Shown piece by piece: positions 1 to 12,400 of a stretch of 64,000 nucleotides of DNA. The DNA is from Mesaphorura yosii. Its lineage: Eukaryota > Arthropoda > Collembola > Poduromorpha > Tullbergiidae. A program made the position numbers and the translations under genes. The notes under the pieces were generated by a model. It worked only from the letters and a program-made list of their open reading frames with translations, was not told the DNA's origin and made no database searches. Location: the NCBI GenBank assembly GCA_009869945.1, contig WIXG01000036.1, positions 124,001 to 188,000 of the forward strand, in the 5' to 3' direction. Numbering within the stretch: the stretch's first letter is position 1; every line of letters starts with the position of its first letter.

Positions 1-403
1 AGGCGTGAACAGTAAACTCATTCTGAGGAGAGGTGATAGTCCGCCTGTGCAAAAATGCGAAAGTGTGAATTCGATGTTGGTGAGCAGTGAACACAAATGA
101 AATGATTTATGAAGTCGGGTTTCCTCCTCTTCAATCGCTTTTGGAATCTCTAATTTGGTAAGCCTCCTATTTTAAGACTGCTCAGCATTGGTCGTCCTCG
201 TAAATAAAGCATCTTGAATCATCAATAATGTATTTTGGAGACTTTTTTCTTTATAGTCGGTATAATTTATAAAATTAAAGCTGCTATAAATTTAGAACTG
301 AAATTACGTCGAAACAAATAAGGAATTAGTATGGCTTCAGAGTATAATTCCGTAAACTATGTTAATAGGGAATCCCAAAAGAAAGATCGTTAAGATCTCC
401 AAA
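1..403. other. Sequence upstream of the fat start codon
   Basis: No coding sequence recognised. The region is AT-rich near 230-330. It must hold fat 5' untranslated sequence or an intron of it, but I see no convincing TATA box or initiator. Confidence 0.4.
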
Positions 404-3400
404 ATGAAGTCTCGAGGAGGTTGGCTATTCCTGCTCGGCGTTGTTGGATGCTGCATCCAACTCGTCGGAGGAGCCAATCGAGCGGACGGCGGACAAGCAA
501 TGGTTTCGAGAAGCATAGGAATGAGAGTCGAATTCAAAATCGCTGAGGAGCTTCCCAAGAACACCTTCGTTGGGCATATACCCACCAAGCCCGGCTTTAC
601 ATACCGCTTCAACGAACAAATGGACGAATTCGTCCTGAATGGTGCAAGTGGGGAAATTCGAACGGGGAAAGTCATCGATAGGGAAAATTTAACCAGCAAC
701 CATTTTGACTTGGTGATACTCTCGAGCCAGCCCGTGTATCCGGTCGAGGTCCGCATCACCATTGAAGACATAAACGTAAGCCAGTGGCATTTGCATGCGT
801 CGGCACTCAGCTGTAGGCTCATTTCTCGCCAAATAAAGTAGCACAACTTGGCATCGTTCTAGGAATTTCCGCCATCGTTCCCTGAACCCGAAATTGAAGT
901 CACTTTCTCAGAAAGTGCGAGCTCTGGCACACGCGTGTTTTTAGACACGGCGACTGATTTTGACTCTGATGTCAACGGCGTGACTTCGGAGTACAGGATT
1001 GTGTCCGGCAACGAGGAGGAGCACTTCCGCTTGGCTGTCACACCCAACCCAAGCGGTGATGCTCCATTTCTCCACTTGGAAACGACTGGAAAGCTGGACC
1101 GCGAAGCAATTGCTGCCTATCGGCTCAATATATCTGCTCAAGATGGAGGATCGCCGCCGAAGCTTGGATTCCTCATCGTCAACGTGGTCGTGCTCGACAT
1201 CAATGTACGCCTCGGAAGCTGATTTTATGAGTTTGCATTGCCTAACATTACGATTGTTTTTTCCTGCAGAATAATCCACCAATATTCGACCACTCTGACT
1301 ACGTAGTGTCATTAAACGAAAGTGCCACAATGGGAACGAACGTACTTCAAGTGCGAGCCACCGACAACGACGAAGGGGACAACGCAAAAGTTACGTACTA
1401 CTTGAACCCCACGGAACGGCAGTTTAGCATTGACCCCGAAACGGGTGACATCTTCACAATGCAGCAACCGCTTGTGTGCCAAAAAAGTTGTCCCCAAAAT
1501 CACCAAAGTTGTTCCAAGAGTTGTGTGTTCACGGTGTTTGCGCACGACCACGGAATCCCGAGACAAGACGGGCGAACTTACGTGACAGTGAATTTGATCG
1601 ACACAAACGATCACGCGCCAGCAATAAAGTTCACTTACTTTCCTCCGACCGCTAGCTCGGCCTCCGTGGACGAGAACGCGCAAAACGGTTCCGTCGTCGC
1701 CGCAATCTCCATCCTCGACATGGACGAAGGGTTGAACGGAGAGACGACCGTCGACATTCTGACCGGGAACGAACTCAATCACTTCCGGCTCGAGTCGACA
1801 CTTTCGTTTCAACTTCTGCGCGTGAATGGAGTGCTGGATCGAGAGAAGATTGGGCGGTACAATCTGACTGTTGTGGCCACCGACAAAGGCACTCCAGCAC
1901 GAAGCTCAACGGCTTTTCTCGTCATACAAGTCAACGGTAAGTGCGAGTCACGATTTGCGGCAGTTCGCATACCGCATCATTTACTCTTATCAACAGACAG
2001 GTTTCTTCTCACGCAACCAATGAACTCTCCTTCCGCTTTGCCTTTACTCTTTTGATCTTTATGCTAATATTTTTTCAATCAGAACGTCACAGATTCCACG
2101 CCTGATATTATTGACTCCTCGTTTAACGATAGCAATAGCGTCATGATTTGAGCGAGTCCGCCTTAAAAATTCTTGCCAGGACAAGATACTCGTATGTTCA
2201 AACACAATAGGGGTACTCCGGTTTCGGCTTGGCAGTTGAGCAGTTTTGCCAAGTTAGTAGAGAAACTAATGTTAAACTGCCAAAGTACTCAAGTGCTCAA
2301 CTGCCAACCCGAAATCTGAGTACCCCTAATGTAAGGTCAAATGCGATAAATTTCAATTCCGATTTCGAACAGATATCAACGATCACCTGCCCATATTTGA
2401 GAAGACTGAATATTCTGCGGTGTTGCGCGAGCTTGCCCCTATCGGAACTTACGTTGAGAGTATCACGGCAGTCGACGAAGACACGGGAATCAATTCCCAA
2501 GTGTTTTATTCCTTTGCGTCTGGAAACGAACACATGTGGTTCCACATTGACTCCTCCACGGGCCTGCTCACGACCATCAGTCACCTGGACAGAGAAGTGC
2601 AGGACACAGTCAGATTGAAAATAGCCGCAAGAGACGGTGGGCCCAATCCGAAGTGGGCACAGACTCAGATCAAGATTACTATTCTCGACGTGAACGAGAA
2701 ACCCGAGTTCAAAGCAGAGCGTCTCAATGTGACCATTTCGGAGGATGCACTGCCTGGGACTCTTATTACAAAAGTGCAAGCAGTTGACAATGACCAGGGA
2801 AGAAACGGGTCAGTCACTTACTCGTTCAGCAACGAGACTTTGGACGCCTACCCCGACGTGTTTCACTTGGACTCGAGTAGCGGACAAATAAGCACCAGAA
2901 CAAGTTTGGACCGTGAGTCGTTGGATTTTTACGAAATTTTCATCGTCGCTCATGACCAAGGAATTCCGAGCCTGTCATCAACTGCCATAATTCAGCTGAC
3001 AGTGTCCGATGTGAACGACAACGCGCCCATCGTTTACCCAATCAGTTACTTTGTACCCATTTCCCGCTCAGAAAGTGCCGTTGGACAAAGTGTAGTGCAA
3101 ATTCGGGCTTCCGACGCGGATGTAGGCCTGAATGCTAAACTGTTTTACTTCTTTACCACGGAGTCCACCGAGAACGAAGTGCCGAAGCAGTACTTTTCAA
3201 TTGACGAAATGACTGGACAGATTCGTCTGAAGCAAAGTGTGCAATCGTTAGACAGAAGTGTGGTTAAGTTAAGTGTCGGTGTGCGTGACGGTGGTGGATC
3301 TCTGGCGACGGAGAGTGCGCAAGTGCAGATTTGGATACTAGGCAACGAAGGTAGTCAGGAGCACAAACTGACCTTTGCAGAGTCCGTCTACACATTTCAT

Positions 3401-6400
3401 GTGACTGAGCACCCAAACAGTACAAATGGATCTCCAAGCACCGAGCCAGTGGAGGTGGGTAGGGTTGGGCTTGAGAACAGCAGTGGAAGGAACGCGGCGA
3501 GCTTCAGAATACTGGACGGTGACAGCCAAAGAATATTCGAGATTGACGAAAGAACTGGAGCCATCTATGCTGTGAAATCTCTCGACAGAGAAGTCAAAAG
3601 TATGTACAAGTTGACTATTGCCAGTTTCTGGAAGCAAGAAGCCTACGGTTTGTGTACAGTGAGTGTCGTCGTAGAAAACGTAAATGACTGTCATCCGAAT
3701 TTTACGAAAAGGCGTGTTGCACTCAAGCTGCCTTCGAATGCTGCAGTTGGTTCGGAAGTTTACTTGGCCAAAGCTACGGATTTGGACAGTGCGCAAGTGG
3801 CTTACAGCCTCTTGCAAAATCCTCACGACACGTTCGCCATTAACACTTCAAATGGCATCGTTTCACTTGTCAAGCCGTTGAGCTACACGAAATCACAGGT
3901 GAACAAGTTGGTAATTCGAGTTCAAGCCCAAGATAATGGCTTACCTCCATTGACCTCTGAGCAAACCATCTTCTTCACCATCCTGAGTGCTAATGAGCAT
4001 ACACCTGTCTTCGATCACACGTCGTACGAAACCTCGATCCCTGAGTCGACTCGAGTTAACCTGCGATTCTTTTCTCTGCAAGCTACCGACGAAGATGACG
4101 ACGAGAATGGACAAATAGTCTACGAAATCACAGAAGGCAATGAATTGGATAAGTTTGGGATCTTCCCAGACGGTCAGCTTTACCTGAAGAGCGAGCTTGA
4201 TCGCGAACAACAGGCGTACTTTTCTCTGTCGGTGACCGCGAAGGATGGCGGAAACCCGCCAAGGTTCTCCACCGTTTCGGTTGTGGTTTACATCATTGAC
4301 GAAAACGATAACAAACCTCAATTTCAGGGAAACGAACCGGTAAGCAATTTTGCATTTCTGCTGCACTTTACCTGTTGATTTGAATTTCATAGTTTTTGTA
4401 AGCAAATTAATTCTCCTCCACGTAACAATGCACTTTGAGCTTTAAGCCCACGGCATGAGGCCCGATCCTGTTTTTGAATTGTTTCCTTTGCTTTAATGAC
4501 TATGCTACGTCCATACTTTCAGGGAGGAAGAATTAAAAATTCAGCAGATGAAAATCAAGAATTCACTGCCTCGGGTGACTTTACAAATAAAACCTTCATA
4601 TTCTACTTGGATGAGAACGACGATGCCGACAGTTACGTTGGACGAGTGTTTGCCACTGACTTGGACGAGGGCCTGAATGCTGAACTGACATACTCGATTC
4701 CGACACTCCAGCATGACTTTGCCATTGACTCCAAGAATGGCTTCATCCGAAGCCTGAAATCTTTTGACCGTGAGCAGTTGCTGCGAACGACGGGTCATAC
4801 GTTCATCTCCTTTCAAGCGACTGTCCAGGACAACGGAGTCGTGAGACTGAAGGACACTGCTCAGCTTGTCGTATGGATTCAGGACGTTAATGACAACCAT
4901 CCGATCTTTATGAAAAAATCCTACTCCGTCGCAGTGTCCGAAAGTTCAGCCATTGGCACACAGATCCTACGCGTACTGGCAACTGATGAAGACGAAGGAC
5001 TCAATGGCGATATTCTGTACTACTTTGGTCCGAAAACGAGCGAACAGGAGAAAGGACTCTTCAAATTGGATTCGGGGACGGGACAAATCACTCTGTCTGG
5101 GCACCTGGACAGAGAGAGCCAAGTGCAGTACACCCTGACTGTCGTGGCTGAAGACATGGCGAAGCAGAATCCTTTTAACTCTACAGCAACCGTGACAATT
5201 GTGGTAACTGACGAGAACGACAACAGTCCCACGTTCGCCCAGTCTGAAGCTTTCATTTCTGTGCTCGAGACAACATCCGTGAACAGCGAGCTCATTCGCT
5301 TCCAGGCGTCAGATCCCGACTTGGGAGCCAATAAGCAAGTATTCTACTCCATTTCGGGAGGGAACCGACACGACATTTTCAGAATAGACACCAAGTCAGG
5401 GTCACTGTACCTAAACAGACCTCTTGACTTCGAACGACAAACTGTGCACGTGCTCAACATCACGGCAAGTGACGGTGGCAGTCCCAAACTTTCTTCGTCG
5501 CTGGAGTTCAAAGTGTTTGTGGTTGACTACAACGACATGCGTCCGCTGTTTCCATCCACGGCCATCGTGCGGCAAATCGTCGAAGGGATTCCTGTCAACA
5601 GTCCGATTGTGACAGTTACAGCGGAAGACGCAGACTCTGGTGCGAACGGCAAAGTTGCATACTCGATCGTCAGTCAGGAACCGGCAGGCTCACATTTTGC
5701 AATCCACTCAAACTCTGGGCTCATTTACACGACCGCCGAAATCGATCGAGAACAAACAGAAGCGTTTCGCCTTGTGATTCAAGCAACAGATCAGGCCGAG
5801 CCCGAATCCATTAGACTCTCAGCGGAGAAAATGGTCACCATCATCGTCGAAGATCTAAACGTAAGTTTAATTTGTACTAGTTGGCTCTATTTGTATTGAC
5901 ATGATTTTCAAGGTGAACAAACTGCCTAAAGTAGACCCTTTCTATCCCGATTCACAGGACAATGAGCCACATATCGTGAACATGAATGCGGCGCTGATCT
6001 CCAAAAACATGACGAGTGCAAATGAAATCATACGAATTCATGCGATTGACTTGGACTCCGAGTCCAATGGCATTGTGACATACGAAATAGTTCACGGGGA
6101 CACTTCATTGTTCAAGCTGGATCGCAGTTCTGGTTCACTGACTCTCACTCACCAGGTCCAAAACTTGCAACCACGATATCAACTGACAATCAGGGCGACT
6201 GACGAGGCGAAGCAATCGACCAGGAAGTCATCCGAGTTGTACTTGACAGTTCTCGGTGCATCGGGGCCTGACAACACGTGCAATCAACTCGTCTTCGAAA
6301 ACCCGTCGTACAAGGGCTCCATCCCGGAGAACAAGCCTGTTGGAAGTTCCATTCTCACCGTGAAGGCTCTCTTATCACCAAACGCACCAAGACAGCTCAG

Positions 6401-9400
6401 TGACACGGCCGACATAGAATATTATATTACAAGTGTAGTTTCGAAAAGTGGCGAGAAACAAAATAAGTTATTTGACGTGGACCTGAGGAGAGGAGCCATC
6501 ACGACTTCGGTCATCTTGGACCACGAAATGGAGGCATACATTTTCGATGTAGAAGTGTATGCGATTCTCTTGAGCAGCAGCGGAGTCTTCACTTGTAAAA
6601 CTAAGGTAAAAACCAAACTGCGGGCAAATCTTATCTGGCTAAGAATTTCATTGCATCTTTGGGTTACGTTTCTGTCGAGCGCTTGAGGAAACAGCGAAAC
6701 TAACAAAGGAATTCTCGTAATGGTCACGAATTCACCAGTTTAGGTGGTGAAATCCTTTTTTTTACTTGCCGCTTAGTGCATTACATAGGATGTTCCAAAA
6801 CAGACGGATGCCATCTCCGAGTCAAAGATATTTCCAGGCTCCGTCTAGTTTTTCTGTTTATCTTGCCCAATGACGATGACTGTTTCTGATAGTGGACGGA
6901 TACACGCGATGGAGGAAGGAACTCTGTGAAATGGAGCGTTGGTACCAGGCCAGGAAGTTATTCTCAGTTTTTACGAGTAAAGTAATACAATAAACATAAC
7001 AAGACAATAATCATAAATATTTTACCTGACAAACCCTTCGGATGAGGATTCCCATTTCCATTTCCACTCATTTTCACCACGGAAGGGTTTCTTAACAAGA
7101 AATGTACAAAGTCAGGCCCAGCGATAGATACTCGAGTATTTACAGGTTTCATTTTGCTAGTGCACCAATTTCGCACGTAATTGACGGTATTCGGACATTT
7201 ATCATTGATTCTCGCAAGAACTCGCTCGGATTTGCAATTTCTGAATTTTAATACGACTTTTTTTTTAAATAATTGCATTCATTTAATTTAATCCTTTCCT
7301 GCTTTGTTCCTCAGAAGAATACGTGCTTTCATGAATTGTTATTAATAAGTCACGGCTTGAGGGTATACAGCGCGGGTTAAGAATTTAAATCAGTCATTTG
7401 GTTTGCCTTCTGTTAACTTATGATTTGTGACGGTGATGAGAGTCCTGGCAGCGCTGCGTCGACTTGGTTGGTTGATTGCCGAGTATTTCCAGTGAGTATG
7501 AGGGCATAAAGAGGAATAATGATGAGTAAGACGTGGATTTAGTGAACAAATACTTTTTCTCCACATTTTATTCCATTGTTGTATTAGTAGTAAAGGGAAG
7601 GAAAACAGCGAGCACAGGTTTTTGTTGAACAACTGACGAAGGTATTTCTTTGTAGAATGTCGACTCGAGGGATTGAGAACAACGCGTCATTTTGCGTTCA
7701 CGTACTTTTTAATCTTTTGTGAACTGAAAAGTGAAGGAAGAAACTGCTGGCACGGCTGGCCATGGCAGTTCAAGGACCACAATCATCAAGAATCCAGCAG
7801 TGAATGACTTGAGCACTGCTGGGCTGCACCCCTGCTGATACCTTATATTAAATTTCTTCCACTTTTGCCTTTCTCTCCGTCCCGTCTTCAGTTACTTCGG
7901 CCGAGTATGAGTTTTAAAGATGATGAAATGCAGTTGAAGTTGTGTGGGTTAAGTACGCGGCCGCGTCGACATATTTTACTACCTGGCTGCCCCTTCCTCA
8001 GGACGCAGACGCAGACGAGGCCTCTTCAAGACTCAAGAACAAGACGTTTTATTATTAGAGCTTGAATTGGCTTCGTCTCGAATCCCAAGCCGTAAAGCAA
8101 AGGCACAAGACAGGCACAACTCCGCATTCCTCTTGCTCTTTTACTCTTTCACGTTGGTTCGTTCGCGAGATAACTCCAAGACGAGTAATAAAAAACGAAC
8201 GAAGAAGACCTTTACCTGTGCTCCGTCCGTCTCGTGTCCCTCTTCAGCCAGCCAGAAACTTGATGATGAGCCTAGCGTGCATGTTAACTTCTCCAATTGT
8301 AACCCCAACGACTCAGAGCGTTGCTCATAGATGATGAAGGTAGATAGTGTCAATCAGACGGTGAAATGCCACTCAGGCTGTACAGACTGAGTCGGCTTAG
8401 CATTCGACTGACTTAAGTCAAGTCAGGCCCGAATGAAGTCAGAAACATTACAGTACAATAAAGTACGAGACATGAACAAATCTACTTTAATGGCAGTTGA
8501 CAAAACACTTTGTTCTCATGTTTTAAGCAATTCATTCATTACACCAGATGGATGGGTTAAAATAGCCCATCTTCGCTTCGAGCAATTGTTCTTGTCTCGG
8601 TCGTAGGGAAACGACAGAATTGGAAGCGAACGGGTCAAACTTAATGACACGGTCTGAGGTCACCTAATTGAATGGTTGACGGCGTAACATTCTGGGCTTG
8701 GGACGGACTAGTCCGACGGACGAAGAAGTCGGTGATTATGATTATTAATAACAACTATTACTTACGCTGGCTTTTGGAGGAGGGAACAGAACAACAATCA
8801 CAGCCACGCAGAATCTTGGCTTGGCTGTTGGGTTCTCGCATCTTCAATTTCAACAAACAGAAGAGAAGATGCGTTGAGAAGCGAGGCACAAGCAATTTGG
8901 GCAGGGAAAATTTAATATTTATGAAACTGAACTGTTGCACCCTGTGATCAGTTACAGAGGCACCAGTTACCATTCCTCGACAACGTCGTGAACGATAATC
9001 GTATGTGCACTCAATTTCTGTAAATTGTTGGTCGTGAGTTCCCAATGATGGCTTCCTCTTTTCACTACCAGCCAGCAAATGTTTTTAATGCTCTGTCTGC
9101 TTACCGATTGTTAAGCACAGCGCTTATCTCAGAATGACTCGATTGATCTTTAAATTCTAGTTGAATTGCTGGGACAGACTTCCTGCAGTATCACATTAGA
9201 GGCTTTTTCGCCTTCGCCTTTCGTTTGATAACTGAACTTGTTTCTCCCAGGTTGAAATTGAAGTTTTGGACGAACCTGACCAAGCACCAAAATTTGAGTG
9301 GACTGAAAAAATGTTGGAAGTGTTTGAAAATACCAGAATTGGACAGGAGATCATAACGCTTGTTGCTTCAGATGCTGACAGCTGCAGCGAGATTTCGTAT

Positions 9401-12400
9401 TCCATCGTTCAAGGCGATGCAGGGAAGTTTAGTTTGGACTCCGAAACTGGGATCCTTCGCGTTCAAGGAGTGTTGGATCGAGAAACACAGGAAACGTATC
9501 GCATTATTGTGCAAGCGAGTGATGGACTGCAGGCAACGAATGCAACGTTGCACATACAGGTGAGAATTTGGCGAGTACGTTCTGAAAAACAGTTTCAGTT
9601 GACAATTCATTCACTTTCGTACAGCTCACTGACGCAAATGACAATGAGCCGAGCTGGGAAAAGTCTGTGTACTCATTTGACATTGACGAAGATGCTGGGC
9701 AAGGGAGCCGAGTGGGTCAAGTAAAGGCTTCTGACCCCGATAAAGGAATTAATGGCGTAGTGACATACGCGGTGATTTCCGATTGGGGAAACGACGTATT
9801 TGCAGTGGATCCACAAACCGGAGTTTTTACACTCACAGGACGATTAGACTACGAAGAAGTAGGTTGAACCTCTACTTGTAGGAAATAATTCAGGATGAGT
9901 TTTCTGTGGTTGTAAATTGGCAAGCTTTGGCACTTCATTTACAGATTCAGCATTACATATTCGTCGTTCAAGCTCAAGACGGAGGCCACCCAAGCTTATC
10001 ATCAACTGCCACAGTTTACATGAACGTGCAAGACTTAAATGATAACAGCCCCGAATTCACGATTAGTTCACAGGTTAGAGTTTATTAGCGATTCGGCTTA
10101 CCAGTACATATTTAATCTTCGAGTAATTTGCAGGAACATGCTCATCTGGGCAATCCAATATTCAATTCTTTGAGTTACAATAAGGAGGTATATGAAAATA
10201 TAACTGTTGGGTCCACTATCTTGACTGTGGCTGCAACTGATAAAGACTCAGGTGAGATTGTCACCCGATTAAAATTAGTTGGCCTGACTATCGCAAAGTA
10301 AGCGGAACAGACAATATGAACAATACTCATTGCAGGACTGAATGGGAAAGTCAGCTACTCAATCATGGCTGGCAACGACGACGACTTGTTTGACATTACG
10401 GAGAATGGCTCAATTATTACTAAAATGTCACTGGACCGGGAAACCAAAGCATCACACACTCTCACCATTCAGGCATCCGATGAAGGCCTTTCTCAACAGC
10501 TGTCTTCATCCATTCAGGTGAGTCCATTTTTCCTTACCTTTCACGTTGCAAAGTACGCGGAGCCCTGAGCCTCATGTCTACTTCGATGTTCAGGTCGTCA
10601 TTACGATTCGCGACATAAACGATGCGCCTCCCGTCTTTGTTTCGGAAAGCGAAGCGTCCGTACAGGAAAACGCCGCCATGAACTCTATAGTGTTAATAGT
10701 GAAGGCGACTGATGCTGACGAAGGAGGCAGAAATACGTACATTGAGTACAGTCTGAACAACGAAAGGGACTTTTTTGTACTGGGTCCCGTGGACGGAGTG
10801 CTGCGAGTTAACGGAATCATCGACCGAGAAAGTCGACAAAATTTCACACTGAAGGTATCAAAGTATAATATTGTTTAATCAAACAGAAACCTGAGCTTCT
10901 ATCTAATTGTGAGCACATTCTTCAGATTACTGCACGGGATCGTGGTGAACCTTCACTGTCAGCTTCTCAAAATCTGTTTCTCCGAGTAATTGATGCAAAC
11001 GGTAACAATTCGAACATAATTTGCGCATTCTAGTCCGCGGTGTGTCTAATTTCCTTCAATGACATTCCAGATAATGCACCCACATTTGATCCCAAGCATT
11101 ACAGTGCTGCTGTTCCTGAAAATGCTTCTTTGGGGATGAGCGTGCTGCAGGTAAATTCCTTTGTAGTGATTGATTGCTAAAATATGCCAGAAACTTCCCA
11201 TTGCCACATCTGGACATTGCCTCATCTTGTCTGCCTGCCAGGTTTCTGCAACTGATGTGGACGAAGGTCCCAATAGTCAAGTGCATTACTCCATCGTAAC
11301 TGGTGATCCCAATGGAGATTTCACGATCGGAGAAGATTCAGGCATTATCAGAGTCACAAGGAAACTTAATTTTGAGCGAAAGCGATCGTATACGTTGACG
11401 ATAAATGCGGAAGATTCGGGTGGCCAGGTAAGGACTGCACTTCAGCATATTTTCGGCAGGCCTTAGTTTGATGTCCCTACAAAATGTCGGCACGGTTTGC
11501 TTAGATTCTGCACGACACGGCAACGGCGACCATCAATGTGCAGAACATAAACGACAGCCCTCCGACGTTTCTGCATTCTCCGTACGTTGTCTATATCAGG
11601 GAAAATATACAAGCGATTCCAGCAACAATTCTGCACATGAACGCGTATGACGCCGACGCTGGAAGCCAGATCAGATACTTGATGAAGGATGGAGACAAGG
11701 GGTCATTCAGGATCAACGCAAGCACTGGCGAAGTTTCTGTTCATCGCGTCCTGGACAGAGAGGAACAGTCGGAATACCTTCTCACCGTCGTGGCGATGGA
11801 TACAGGTAGGTGTTATATCTTGGATGACACATTACTGGGCCCTTACTCATCGAAATTCCCGGCTCCTTTCGAAAAGGTACACCGAGGCTCAGTGGGACCG
11901 GATTAATTCGGATCATTGTGGAAGACTCGAATGTAAGTTAAACCTTGATTTCGGCTGGTTTCAGCTTAAATCGTGCAGAATAGTCTAACAGTTGAACACT
12001 CTCCGTCTTCTTACAGGATAATAAACCCGAATTTCCACACGACGGGTACGAATTTCTCGTACAAGAGAACACCCCCGTTGGAACCGTCATTTCACAGATC
12101 ACCGCAAACGACTCGGATGAAGGAGTCAATGCTAAAATAGCGTAAGTGTCTTAGATTGAAAGTAGGACCTCAGTGTCGTCTTCTTGAAAACATGCCTTTC
12201 CACTGAACTGCATTTCATGAAACCTCGTCGTTTCCACTGTGCAAAATATCCCGAAGACGAGAATTGCCGTCGACCATCCTTAAAAGTAGCACTCTTAAGC
12301 TCTAACCACGCGGAACTAGTTGGCTACATAAAATGTAGCACTAGCATCTATACGCTGTAGTTGAGCGGTAGACGCCAGTCGAGTTCGCTGTGAGGTGAAG

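Noticed and set aside
7865-8334. Several 60-90 codon open frames in the long fat intron
   Set aside because: They overlap in different frames, have basic low-information composition and no splice partners.
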